Counted from the first letter of the stretch, positions 1 to 8,398 are shown. The stretch is DNA of 17,416 bases from Pavlovales sp. CCMP2436 (GCA_026770615.1 MU631403.1:340803-358218); one strand, 5' to 3'. Numbers and translations are program-made. Notes: generated by a model from the sequence alone, not told the origin.

Positions 1-42
1 TACCACCTCCGCATGGAGACACGGTTTGGGATCGGCGCCTAA
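1..42 (+). CDS. Possible 3' end of a truncated exon at the window edge
   Basis: Frame 1 is open from the window edge to a TAA at 40-42 and reads YHLRMETRFGIGA. It is followed by a short tandem repeat and then AT-rich sequence, so it could be the last exon of a gene entering from the left, or an exon whose donor is the GTATG at 43. The piece is too short to recognise and there is no second line of support. Confidence 0.2.
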   Translation, partial: YHLRMETRFGIGA

Positions 43-44
43 GT

Positions 45-80
45 ATGCCGCCTGGGTGACTACATGCCGCCTGGGTGACT
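45..80 (+). repeat. Two-copy 19 bp tandem repeat
   Basis: ATGCCGCCTGGGTGACT occurs at 45-61 and again at 64-80, both perfect, with a period of 19 bp. It lies just after the possible exon tail at the window edge. Confidence 0.85.
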
Positions 81-155
81 GAATGTCGTCGTGCCTACAC
101 GCTCGGAGTCGACCACTTCTGATACAGAATGTCAGCAACCCACTGCCTGCTGCCC

Positions 156-172
156 AACCATGCTGAGCCGCT
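156..172 (+). repeat. 17 bp motif AACCATGCTGAGCCGCT followed by (AT)n
   Basis: The same 17 bases occur on the minus strand at 13868-13884 and 15401-15417. Here the motif runs directly into an AT dinucleotide tract. A short stretch upstream (GTCGACCA at 112-119) is also shared with the two minus-strand copies. In this orientation the motif lies upstream of the exon beginning at 271. Confidence 0.7.
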
Positions 173-194
173 ATATATATATATATATATATAC
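171..194 (+). repeat. (TA)n microsatellite
   Basis: An uninterrupted TA dinucleotide run follows the 17 bp motif. It sits in the presumed intron upstream of the exon at 271. Confidence 0.9.
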
Positions 195-270
195 CCCTAC
201 ATTAATATATATAGTAAGTAAGTCGAAGTTAGAAAAATCTAGAAAAAGCCTTTCTCACATCTACCAACAG

Positions 271-446
271 GTACGACCTCGAAAAATCCGTTAAGTTTGC
301 GGCGATGCTGCACTACCGCGAGGGCTGGGCGCTCAAGGAACTCGGCTTCGAGCTGCCAAAATCCGTCAAATTCGCGACGATGCTGCACTACCGCGAGGGC
401 TGGGCGCTCAAGGAACTCGGCTTCGAGCTGCCAAGCAAGAAGTGCG
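271..446 (+). CDS. Exon with tandemly duplicated 25-codon unit, unknown protein
   Basis: A pyrimidine-rich tract ending in CAACAG at 265-270 looks like a 3' splice site. The frame then reads YDLEKSVKFAAMLHYREG, continues to a KELGFELP segment, repeats the same 25 residues with few changes and ends around PSKKC. The two copies have a period of exactly 75 bp, so the duplication keeps the frame. The composition is charged and helix-prone. After about 446 the sequence turns AT-rich, which suggests the exon ends there. The next open frame simply runs on to a TAA near 595. I do not recognise the family. Confidence 0.45.
283..432 (+). repeat. 75 bp tandem duplication inside the exon
   Basis: Copy 1 is 283-357 and copy 2 is 358-432. 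They differ at only a few bases, for example GTTAAGTTTGCGGCG against GTCAAATTCGCGACG. Several of the differences are synonymous in the coding frame, and the period is 25 codons. Confidence 0.9.
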
Positions 447-540
447 CTACAAAAATAAAGTTTGAAATATGCGGTTGGGGTGTAGATGTACAATGTGTAT
501 TTATACAGTGTATTATGATGAACAAAAAGATATGCGCAAC

Positions 541-574
541 GAGCTCGGCTTCGAGCTGCCGAGCAAGAAGTGCG
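541..574 (+). repeat. Partial third copy of the exon's 3' edge (ghost exon edge)
   Basis: This stretch repeats the last 11 or so codons of the exon at 271-446 (ELGFELPSKKC). About 95 bp of AT-rich sequence separates it from the real exon end. The flanks also resemble each other: ATATGCG plus a GGGGT tract follows both copies. Confidence 0.8.
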
Positions 575-629
575 TTTTTTAAAAAATATTATTAAATATG
601 CGTCTGGGGTTTATAATGATATACTACTT

Positions 630-672
630 CACACAGACACACAGACACAGACACAGAGACACACACACACCT
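630..672 (+). repeat. CA-rich microsatellite
   Basis: An impure (CA)n/(CAGA)n tract of about 40 bp, in presumed intron or intergenic sequence. Confidence 0.85.
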
Positions 673-1214
673 CTGTTATATAGATTCCTCTTAATGGGCA
701 TTTCGAAGCCGAGATATATTTCTATATATTTATGGCAGCATGGCCGTGCGCCGGCGTGCGCACGGACCAAGGCGGGTCGGGAACGCGGCTGCCGACCGTG
801 AACAAGTACCAGGCATTGCTGGCATGAGCGCTGCGCCGTGCCAGCTGCACCTGGCCCGCCTACACGTAGCTGGAGCGGCGAGCCGGAGGTGTGCTTACCT
901 GAGTTGACGCGGCGAGCACACCTGCCACACCACACCTACACACCTGGTACACCGCTGCTCACACACACCGGAGGCCGCTCGCGCGCCTCGGTTGGGATAC
1001 TCGCGCGTCAGCGCTCATGTCACTGCTTGCTTCCCGGTTGCTGGCTCTGCCAGCCACCTACGTCGCGCGCCATGCCCGACCGGTCTCGTGGCAAATCGGC
1101 GTCAAACGGCCTCGCAACGCACGCGTGCGTGGCGAGAGGTGCACGGCCGCAGGCCCCGCTGGCATCCGATTGGTGAGCACAGCTTTCGGTAATCGATCGC
1201 GTTGTGTGCCGCAG
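673..1214. other. GC-rich stretch without a supported gene
   Basis: Several short frames overlap on both strands and none stands out. Splice-like sites are present: CAACTCAG|GTAAGC on the minus strand near 895, and GATTG|GTGAGC on the plus strand near 1172. An unannotated gene may therefore pass through, but I could not link exons. Confidence 0.4.
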
Positions 1215-1383
1215 GCAACACGGGTGCAGGTGCGCCGCTGACCACTCAGGCATCTCGGGGCTCGGAGCAGACCGCGCTCGCGCCAGCTACGTGTGCGAGC
1301 TACTTCAGTGGTCGCACAATCCGCAGCTCCCTCTCACGCTAGGCCGCGACCTCAACATTAGAAAGTACCTGCATCGCGCCTAA
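1215..1383 (+). CDS. Possible terminal exon, unknown protein
   Basis: An acceptor-like TGTGTGCCGCAG ends at 1214. The frame then runs to a TAA at 1381-1383 and includes RASYVCELLQWSHNPQ and a C-terminal LGRDLNIRKYLHRA, which look more protein-like than the competing frame. That competing frame is also open for most of the distance. There is no start codon, so this would be a last exon. The family is unrecognised. Confidence 0.3.
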
Positions 1384-1521
1384 GGGTCTACCAGATGGGA
1401 TGGGGGGGGCTGCCCTGCGTCGCCTCCTCCCCGCGCACCGCGACGCGGACGAGCTCCGCTGTTGACAGCCTGGCGCGTACGGCACGGCGTATGGCTGAGT
1501 AATATGTTGTTTTAAAAGTCT

Positions 1522-1791
1522 GTGGCATCGGGCGACCTTGTAATATACGAGTCTAAAGCTTATACAGGTACCATTCGCAACCGCCTGCTGTTTCTCAGTG
1601 ATCGATGTCGAGAACGCTTAGAAGTCCGCCTCGCACCGCTGGCGGACCAGTCGGAACGGATGTGGCCAGTGACAAATTTTTTATTTCAATTAAATGATGA
1701 CCATCACATTCACGTGGCAATGGTACGCACACGGCACATGTGCCTGGGAGTTGAGCCCATGCCACGGCAGACACACGTGCTAGCTCTATAA
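1522..1791 (+). CDS. Small hypothetical ORF, 89 codons
   Basis: The frame is open from just after a TAA at 1513 to a TAA at 1789-1791. It has no ATG near its beginning and starts with GTG, so if real it is probably an exon. It contains YTGTIRNRLLFLSDRCRERL, followed by a short WPVTNFLFQ hydrophobic patch. I see no known motif. The flanks are AT-richer than the GC-rich regions on either side. Confidence 0.3.
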   Translation: MASGDLVIYESKAYTGTIRNRLLFLSDRCRERLEVRLAPLADQSERMWPVTNFLFQLNDDHHIHVAMVRTRHMCLGVEPMPRQTHVLAL

Positions 1792-2194
1792 ATTGTTGAT
1801 TGTAGGGCAGGCCTCATCCCGGCCGTGTTCTCCCCCGGCTTCATGCGTACGTCAGAATGCCAAAATCACGCCCGCCGCTCTCACGCTGTGCGCGGCGTGG
1901 GGCGTGCGTGTAGGCCTGCTGATCGGCGGGAAGCAGGCTTAATGGGCGTGCGAGGGCGCTCGCCGAGCTGCACCCCCTTCCGCCTCGCCGGGTGCACGCT
2001 GCATGCACGATGCGCACTTGGGAACGCTGATCTCAGCACACACGGGTTGCAGCGCGTAGAAGCACGTCCATCGGCAATATTCTTGCACTTGCGACCAATG
2101 AATCGGCCCGTACGTCAATCTGGGTCCTGGCGGACTCAGCGCGTCTACGCTGGGCGCGTTTCCGTGAAGCATGCCGCCGGTCTGTGCACATGAG
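1792..2194. other. Unassigned GC-rich stretch
   Basis: Frames are open on both strands (1825-2193 on plus, 1939-2238 on minus) without recognisable features. Their overlap suggests composition-driven open frames rather than genes. Confidence 0.4.
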
Positions 2195-2581
2195 TCACAG
2201 GGGCGTACGGCGGTTATTTCCGCTCCGCTCCGGTCCATGGGGAGTGGAGTGAGTGTGGGACCTCTGTGATGCGTTCATTCTTGGTAGATCCCTTGCCAAA
2301 GGGGTTGCTACGGGCGGTGAGCATCGCGTTTGTGGATCCACGCTTCCTAGCACCCGCAGGCCACGCGCTGGGCGCGCGCAACAGGCAGATCTGCGAAAGG
2401 TCGAGGATCCTCGCTGCATCGGAACCGAGACGACGCCCAAGGGCCCTATTGCTAAGTTCTTGAGGAACATGAGGGGGTTTTTAAGCCGGTCATGATACTC
2501 GCGGACCACACGGGCAACATGCGCGCGCACGCAGCCGGTCTCGCCGAGCCCAGCATATCCATCCAGCCTGCCGTTCGACAT
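2195..2581 (-). CDS. Hypothetical ORF, 128 codons, doubtful
   Basis: A minus-strand frame with an ATG at 2581 contains a plausible helical stretch, VRAHVARVVREYHDRLKNP, followed by LMFLKNLAIGPLGVV. Plus-strand frames at 2253-2495 and 2266-2463 cover the same DNA and also look passable, so strand choice is uncertain. There is no known motif, and the C-terminal third is low quality. Confidence 0.22.
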   Translation of the reverse strand: MSNGRLDGYAGLGETGCVRAHVARVVREYHDRLKNPLMFLKNLAIGPLGVVSVPMQRGSSTFRRSACCARPARGLRVLGSVDPQTRCSPPVATPLARDLPRMNASQRSHTHSTPHGPERSGNNRRTPL

Positions 2582-2828
2582 CGATTTTCAAGACCCGAAC
2601 GCTCGCGAAAATGGCGGCGCACACGGAAAAAAATAAAAAATCTCTTCCCCAGTTGGACGGCTTTTTCAGTCGAGATTTTGCATTACTCCACCGTGTCAAA
2701 ATATGCGGATATTAAATCAATAAAGGTTTCGATAGTTACATATCCTGTGTCCAATAGGAAAATTAAAGGAGGTACCGATAGATGCGTGTCAGAGGGCGCT
2801 CTTGGTGAGCCAAACAAATCTGGAGGTG

Positions 2829-3012
2829 TCTGGGCAACAGGGGATCGCGGGCAATAAGAAACCGTCGTGTTAAGAAACTGAGTCTCGTTTTTTTGCCCTT
2901 CAATAGTAATTTTAACCAAAATTTAGTCATCGCATGTATGTAACTTGCTAAGAAACTCAGTCTCAGCCCCAAAACCCGCCGTTCTTATTGCCCGCGATCC
3001 CCTGTACCCAGC
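2829..3012. repeat. Foldback (MITE-like) element with 23 bp perfect inverted arms
   Basis: The arm at 2838-2860 (CAGGGGATCGCGGGCAATAA plus GAA) is exactly reverse-complemented at 2982-3004. The similarity continues imperfectly outward (CTGGG near 2830, CCCAG near 3010). The interior holds two near-identical direct copies of TAAGAAACTGAGTCTC, at 2871 and 2950. There is no ORF. The structure fits a small non-autonomous inverted-repeat element; no clear target-site duplication was seen. Confidence 0.75.
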
Positions 3013-3185
3013 ACACCACGCTGAGCCCCCCTTCCACTTAGAGCAGGTCCGCGTCGACGCGCTGGCAAGCTGCTGGCACGCGTACGTGCGCCCACGCATG
3101 CCCGAAATTCGGCCCCCATGCTGAAACTTCTTTTCTTTTTGCAGTGATATCAAGAAACCATAACGGATCAACGAGAGGCCGCATC

Positions 3186-3334
3186 GTCAATCTTATTGAT
3201 TCCTGGCTATCCCCGTGTCGTCCCATCCATGACGAAGTGCGGTGACCCTAGGTCCCCCGCCGTGCGGTTCGTCGACTACAGCGTGTCGAACCCAATCTAT
3301 AGAATAGGTTTGAAAACCTACTCAATATGCTCAG
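3186..3334 (+). repeat. 149 bp GT...AG interspersed element, copy A
   Basis: The copy begins GTCAATCT and ends GCTCAG. It aligns along its full length with copy B on the opposite strand at 5373-5520, roughly three quarters identical by eye and differing by one base in length. Similarity starts at the GT and stops at the AG or one or two bases after, so both ends coincide with intron-like dinucleotides. This copy also contains a TAGGTTT/AAACCTA hairpin near 3306-3321. An acceptor-like TTCTTTTTGCAG lies about 45 bp upstream. Confidence 0.7.
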
Positions 3335-3567
3335 GGGTCTAGCCGTTATATCTTGGTGACGCTTTAGGGGTCAAAATCCGAATAAGTGGCGCGATTCTGC
3401 ACTGGGGAGGGGGAAAAGCGCCCACACTTAGAACTTTATAGTAACTAATTATAATAAAGTGTAATTAATCAAATAATCTAATATTTAATAGTTTTAAATA
3501 TAAGAGCTGCAGTCTCAGCACGGTCAGTAGGGCAGCAGCGTTTGTTGCAAGCCGCCAATCTGCGCGC
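3335..3567. other. AT-rich tail between repeat and transposon 3' end
   Basis: There is no ORF. The 3430-3500 stretch is strongly AT-rich and lies just beyond the stop codon of the minus-strand transposase-like pseudogene, so it may be that gene's 3' untranslated or terminal region. No terminal inverted repeat was recognised. Confidence 0.4.
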
Positions 3568-4476
3568 TAGAAGAGGCTGTCTACCAGGAGCTGGTACGTC
3601 TCGCGATGGAGCGAGAACTCGTTGTTCTTGTACCAGGAGGCCGTGCTCAGGCGCGTTCGCTTCGGCACGCCTTGGAGGAATTTGAGGTCCTTGATCTTCA
3701 TCATCGACTGCACGTTGAACAGCGTCTGCTCCTCGAACGCCTTGTAGACCCGCGTGCCGCCCGCACGCTCGGTGCGCGCAAGGGAGAACTAGTGGCCGCG
3801 CACAACGCTCCAGCCCTTCTCAAAATGCTGCCCGGCGTGAAGCTCGTCCTGCTCCAGGGTGAAAGCTTTGCCGTCGAGCAGAGCGAGCCAGACGCTGCCC
3901 TCGATGGAGCTTGTCCTTGTCGAGCCAGGCGGCGAACTCCTGCAAGCTCTCCGTCTGCGACGGCAGTCCTGTCGAGGACGCCCGCTTCACGTTCGAGACC
4001 TGCACCGTGCCGAACACGGCCGTCATCTCGCAGAGGGCGAAGTCGAGGCGGCAGCACGGGGCGCACGGGCAGAAGATGTCGAGGTGCGTGAGCGGCCCGC
4101 TGCGCATCGCCTGCTCGTCGTCCATGCACAGGCCACAGCTCATGTGCACCTTGCTCGAACCAACGAACGGCACCGCGTCGGGGACGGCCGAAGCGGTGAA
4201 GAGCGACGGGTCGTAGTAGCCGTAGAGGATACCGTCCGCCTGCCAATAACCGCCGCCGTCGATCTTGGCCTTGGACGGCATCTGCTTGGCCTCCGCGAGG
4301 TAGAGCAGGATGCCGCGCGCGCCTGGCTCGACGAGCAGGCCCTGAACGCCCGCCTCCACGAGCGCGTTTTTGGGCGCGTTGCTCGCGCCGTTGCACATGC
4401 TCTTGCCGTGCATCGTGACCAGCTTGATGGCAGCGCGGATGATGTCTCAGTGTGAATGTGCCCTCCACGCGGCGGT

Positions 4477-4567
4477 CTATATTCATAAAATAGGGGTGAT
4501 TTCATAGGTCAGAGTGGTGTGTGTGTGGATGTGGGTGGGTGGGGGGGGAGGGATGGGGTGAGGTTAC
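4477..4567 (-). other. GT-AG intron inside the transposase-like pseudogene
   Basis: The frame around TDGAASQF reaches ACCACCAG|GTAACC. The downstream exon follows TATTTTATGAATATAG|ACC. Joining them is phase 0 and leads directly into the conserved IIRAAIKLVTMHGKS block, interrupted only by one TGA at 4447-4449. The 91 bp intron is C-rich on the minus strand and carries a CA tract, so its composition differs from the exons. Confidence 0.65.
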
Positions 4568-5372
4568 CTGGTGGTAATGCGTTCCGTTGTCGAACTGCGA
4601 AGCAGCCCCGTCCGTCACCTCCATCACACGCTTCACCTCGGGGAAGAACGGCTGCGGCCCCTCGAAGTCGGTGATGGCGGCCGGCAGCTCTGCGCGTAGC
4701 TTGCCGCCCGGCAGCCGCTTGCCCATATAGAACCACTCACCGTGGATGGACTCGCCGGTCTTGAGGATCGAGTCGAGGTCGGCGGCCTGCACGTTGAAGG
4801 AGCGCGCGTCGGGCTTGTACGTGTTGTCAAACATGCGGAACGCGATGGGGACGGTCTGCCGACGGGCGGTGCGAGTGCTCGGCTCGCCCTCGGCAGCGGT
4901 GTGTGCTTGGCGGCAAAGCGGCACCTCAACGTTGCGCGGCTTGAAGCCGATCACGCTCACGCAGTTATTGATCGACTCCTTGCTCGCGCACGTGGCGGTG
5001 CTCGCGCGCAGGATAGGCACCTGTGAGGCGTAGTCGCTGTGGCGCGTGGCGGTCACCTGGTCCTCGCGCTCCTCAAACAAGCCGCACCGCGTGTCGCATG
5101 AGTCGCACCTCCCAGATGTGTGGCAGGTACGTCTCGACATCTGCGCGGAACTCGCGCATGAACTGCGCGCGGGCGCCGTCGCGCAACACGAGCTCATCCA
5201 AATTAAACGGGACACCGTCCTTGCTTGTGCCCCTCAGACGCGGCTCCCACGCGTACCAGCGCATGCGCTCTTTCTCGGAGTACTCGATCGAGCACTGCTT
5301 GGGGAACGCTCTCGCCCAGCCGCACGGCGTGTCATTGCCATCCGCGCGGCCCGGACACAGACGGTCCCAACC

Positions 5373-5520
5373 CTGAGCCTATCCGAAAGGATGTAGAGCC
5401 TATCTAACAGGATGGGTCCGTCACTCTGTAGCCGACGAACCGCGCGGCGGGGACCTAGGGTCGCCGCACATTGCCGTGGACGCCACATCATGGGGATAGC
5501 CAGGAATCAATCAGATTGAC
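5373..5520 (-). repeat. 148 bp GT...AG interspersed element, copy B, inside the pseudogene
   Basis: This is the inverted relative of the element at 3186-3334, again starting GTCAATCT and ending GCTCAG. It interrupts the transposase-like frame between the CACIKP block and the CGW block. Removing it exactly from GT to AG does not restore the frame, and related proteins probably have more residues between these blocks, so a deletion may have accompanied insertion. It carries the TGA at 5511. Confidence 0.7.
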
Positions 5521-5784
5521 TCCGCCGAGCGGCGCGGCTTGATGCACGCGCAGCGCGCCTTCGCCAGCAGATTGACGCCGACCGCGACGCCGAGCGGCTG
5601 CCTGGCCGTCTTGGTCGCATCGGCGAGCATCCTTGCCTGAGCAGAGTCCTGAAAGGCGCGGAGCGCGTCCTTGTTGCTGCCGATCTACGTGCGCCGCCAG
5701 TGGATGCTGTAGGCGCGCGTCTCCTCGTTGTCAGGCTGCGCAGCACCAGGCCGCGCCGCGCCGTCGCTCGCGCTGCGCGCCGCG

Positions 5785-5850
5785 CCATCTGCCGCCGCGC
5801 CGCCTGCCGCCGCGCCGCCTGCCGCCGCGCCGCCTGCATCCGTGCCGCCT
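5785..5850 (-). repeat. 15 bp tandem repeat coding Gly/Ala in the pseudogene
   Basis: Three perfect and one imperfect 15 bp units give a GGAAA-type repeat between the EDNQNKEPVR block and the next conserved block. It looks like an in-frame low-complexity expansion of a linker. Confidence 0.85.
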
Positions 5851-6649
5851 GCGCGGCCCACCACGCCGCCGCTCTCAGTAACCTGTGCGGACACTGGGGC
5901 CGGCGCGCGAGCGGGCGCGCGCCGCGCCGCGCCGAGGCGGCCGCGGCGGTCGCCGGGGAGGTACACTCGGACAGGCTCCTTGTTCTGGTTGTCCTCCGTG
6001 GAGCCCTCATCCGAGTGCCACCACTCGGCGATCAGCCGCAGGTCGACGCGGTCTTGGTGGGCGCTGTATCGCAGCTGGACTCAGCCCCTACCGTGCTCCT
6101 CAAGCCCAGCTCGCACCTCGACGCCCTTGGTGATGACGCGGTGGTGGACGTCGAGGACTCGGGACGCCGACGCGCCGCCGCGGCCGTCGATGAGGCCAGC
6201 AGGCATCAGCGCTGCGATCGCCGCCCAGAACGCGTTCATGTCAGAATCCAAGCGGCGGCCCTTGGTCGACATGATCTCGCCGAAGAATCTCTTTGCTGCG
6301 ATGAGCAGGGTGGCGGCCGTCTTCTCGTCGTTGTTCTTGGCGCGGCTCTACGCTGCCCCGCCCGGCATTAGCTGCTTGACCTCGGGCGTGTCGAGGAAGC
6401 GCTTGAGCACGTCGGCGGTGAGGCTCCAGTTGCCGAGCGAGAAGAAATCCGCGCGCATCTGCTGGGCGCGCTTCTTGGCGAGCTCCGCCTTGCGCTTGGC
6501 TAGCTTCGCGTCCTCCTCGGGGCTGAGCTCCGACGGCTTGGCCTGCGAGCGCGCAGCGAGCTCTCGCGCCTCCGCGACCCTTCCCGACGTCTGCAGCGAG
6601 ATGATTTCCCTCAGCGTTGAGCGCAGCTCTGAGCCAGGCTCAACTCGCG

Positions 6650-6720
6650 CTGCGCCTCGCGCCGCGCCTCGCGCCGCATCTCGCGCCGCATCTCGCGCCG
6701 CACCCCGCGCCGCGCCTCGA
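6650..6720 (-). repeat. 12 bp tandem repeat coding Ala/Arg/Gly/Asp in the pseudogene
   Basis: About six units alternate between GCGCCTCGCGCC and GCATCTCGCGCC on the plus strand. They are translated on the minus strand as ARGA/ARDA repeats in the N-terminal linker. Confidence 0.85.
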
Positions 6721-7320
6721 GCAGAGTCGCAGCCGCCTTCCGCCACGTCGCCTGCCTCCGCACCATCTGTCACCGCGCCGCCTGCGTCGACGGATTGCGG
6801 CGGGAACGGCGGCTCGTGCCTTTCTGTCAGCTCAATATCCGCGCGATCAACGACCGACTCTTCACCATCGATGCAGTCGGCGATGGCGAGCTGCAGCGCT
6901 TCGATGGCACGCTCAACGTCCTCGGATGGTTCGCCGATGAGCGCGGCGATGTGCGGTCGGACCGATGCGACGAAGTTAGACAGCTCCTCGTACGAACAGT
7001 CGCGCGTGCTCACGTGCCGTCCGTCGTCAGCCCGTTTCCGCTCGAAGGAAGACCACCCTCTGCTCGGACTGAAAGGAGCCTCGCGCTCGCCTTTGCGAGA
7101 GCGCTTGGACTGCCGCTGCCCAGCGTCGGAGTCGGAGTCGGCGACGGGCGCGTCGGCGACGACGGGCTCGGCGGCGGGCGCTGCCGTTGCGGCGCCGAGC
7201 AAGAGTAGCTCGTCCAGCTTGGCCCGCACGAGATCCTCGGTAAGACCCCGCGGTGTGCCGTCTCTCCGCGCGGTACTACGGACGGTTTACCTCTTGAACC
7301 CGCCGGTGGACCCCGCCTAC

Positions 7321-7349
7321 GGGACGAAGATGTGTACATTCTTCGTCCC
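7321..7349. repeat. Perfect 10 bp inverted repeat (hairpin), 9 nt loop
   Basis: GGGACGAAGA at 7321-7330 pairs exactly with TCTTCGTCCC at 7340-7349, and the loop contains TGTACA. It lies about 30 bp upstream of the readable start of the minus-strand pseudogene, so it may belong to that element's 5' region. Confidence 0.8.
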
Positions 7350-7705
7350 TGCGCGCGTGTAGCGAACGCCGTCGACGGTGCCCTCGTTGACGGTGCCTCT
7401 CGAAGGCGTCATGTCCTCCCGATCGCGTACGAAGTTTAAGTTAGCAATGTGGGCCGCCCAGACAGCTGAGCGGGCAGCAGCACCAGCGGCCAAACCACCT
7501 ATCCCTTTTCGGTTGTCTGAAATCTGCTACCAGCAGATTTCGCGAGGCCCGCGTGTGAAGGCCGGCCGCGGGCCCTAGGGGCTCGGGAAGCGGCCTAGAA
7601 CTACTCACACGTGACCCACAAGGTCCCCTTCAAAGGCCCACCCGCCCCTGGCCTCCGGGCCATCGGATATGGTCGCGTGCGAAGGCCGCAGGGCACGATG
7701 AGAGG
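7350..7705. other. Spacer without a supported gene
   Basis: It holds a two-copy 15 bp repeat near 7371-7400 (GTCGACGGTGCCCTC, then GTTGACGGTGCCTCT), the palindromic repeat at 7516-7541, and a near-repeat of CATCGGATATGGTCG (7660) as CATCTGATATGGTCA (7741). The plus-strand ORF 7378-7578 shows no coding character. Confidence 0.5.
7516..7541. repeat. Palindromic repeat, copy 1
   Basis: GAAATCTGCT-ACC-AGCAGATTTC is a perfect 10 bp inverted repeat with a 3 nt spacer (7519-7541). The 23 bases at 7516-7538 recur exactly at 8399-8421 in the same orientation. A half-site AATCTGCT also occurs near 7719. Confidence 0.85.
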
Positions 7706-8287
7706 TCATTTCACTAGTAATCTGCTAGTGCGGCTATGATCATCTGATATGGTCATCTGCTGCGGCTTCGTCGCAGTGGGCTTGGTGACGAGCAGTGCTG
7801 CAATCGCGGAAGTCCCGGCGGCCTCGGCAGACGCAAGCGTGATACCATCATGCCAGGGCGGGCGCGGCGGCGGCAGCGCGTCGGAGGCAGGGGCGCCCAC
7901 CAAAATACCCACCTGCGCCCCAGCGGTCGCGGGCGTGCCGGCTAGCGGCGCAAGCTCATCGGTAGCGGGAGCAGAGCGCCTGCACGCCTGCGCGATCAGG
8001 AAGGCCTCGTCGAGCTCCTCGGGCAGCTCCGAGTCCTCGCGCTCCTCCGTCCAGACCGCACGCTCGGTGTCGCTCTGGTAGCCATCCTCTGGGCCCTCAC
8101 CGTCAACCGCGGGCGCCGCGGCGGGCGCTGCTGCGGGCGCGGTGGTCATGTCGATGTCCACGGCCCTGGGGGTGGCACGCCGGGCCCTCCCCTGCCCCAG
8201 CGGAGCACTAGGGAGCGCCTCTCCGCCCCCGCGCGCCTCCGGTTGCGAGATCTGCTGGGAGATCGCCAGAGAGCGCTTGGCGACCAT
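7706..8287 (-). CDS. Hypothetical acidic/Ala-Pro-rich protein, 193 codons
   Basis: The frame starts at an ATG at 8285-8287 and stops at 7706. It begins MVAKRSLAISQQISQ. Next comes a basic stretch (GRARRATPRA), then Ala/Pro repeats, an acidic segment with EEREDSELPEELDEAF, and a Pro/Ala-rich tail. It is predicted to be mostly disordered. It lies upstream of, and codirectional with, the transposase-like pseudogene. It is bracketed by the two 23 bp repeats, so it may be an N-terminal exon or accessory ORF of the same element, or an unrelated host exon. The last dozen residues overlap AT-rich spacer and may really be intron. No family is recognised. Confidence 0.5.
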   Translation of the reverse strand: MVAKRSLAISQQISQPEARGGGEALPSAPLGQGRARRATPRAVDIDMTTAPAAAPAAAPAVDGEGPEDGYQSDTERAVWTEEREDSELPEELDEAFLIAQACRRSAPATDELAPLAGTPATAGAQVGILVGAPASDALPPPRPPWHDGITLASAEAAGTSAIAALLVTKPTATKPQQMTISDDHSRTSRLLVK

Positions 8288-8398
8288 CGCGCGGGTGGTA
8301 GCCGACGGCGAACGGCTTATGCGATTCGAGCGAGGCTTGGAGCGATTGAGCGCTACGCCAGAACAGCACCGCTGACTTTTATAGGCGCACGCTATTTA

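Larger units (their letters stand above)
3568..7288 (-). pseudogene. Decayed transposase-like gene (DDE/RNase H-type family of algal mobile elements)
   Basis: Read on the minus strand, one long coding sequence can be followed from about 7288 to a terminal TAG at 3568-3570. In order it shows: a charged N-terminal part (LTEDLVRAKLDELLLLG); an Ala/Arg repeat; a Lys-rich helical stretch; a block with EWWHSDEGSTEDNQNKEPVR; ALAKA-like helix then CACIKP; CGW and RWYAWEPRLRG; SDYASQ near 5035; TDGAASQF near 4605; MHGKSMCN near 4405; and a cysteine cluster CPCAPCCRLDFALC. SDYASQ and DGAASQF are plausible first and second acidic positions of a DDE core. The family role is inferred from these motifs, not searched. 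It is broken by in-frame TAG 6348, TGA 6081, TAG 5685, TGA 4447 and TAG 3789, by frameshifts near 5080 and 3911, and by a repeat at 5373-5520. Confidence 0.75.

Noticed and set aside
3568..7288. Recoded stop codons (variant genetic code) in the transposase-like frame
   Set aside because: The same frame also has frameshifts and a repeat insertion, and the host gene uses TAG as its stop, so ordinary decay is simpler.
5728..7362. 544-codon open frame on the plus strand
   Set aside because: It is the exact antisense of the transposase-like pseudogene. Its Ala/Ser/Pro composition follows from the GC-rich minus-strand codons, and only the minus strand shows recognisable motifs and coding-like segments.
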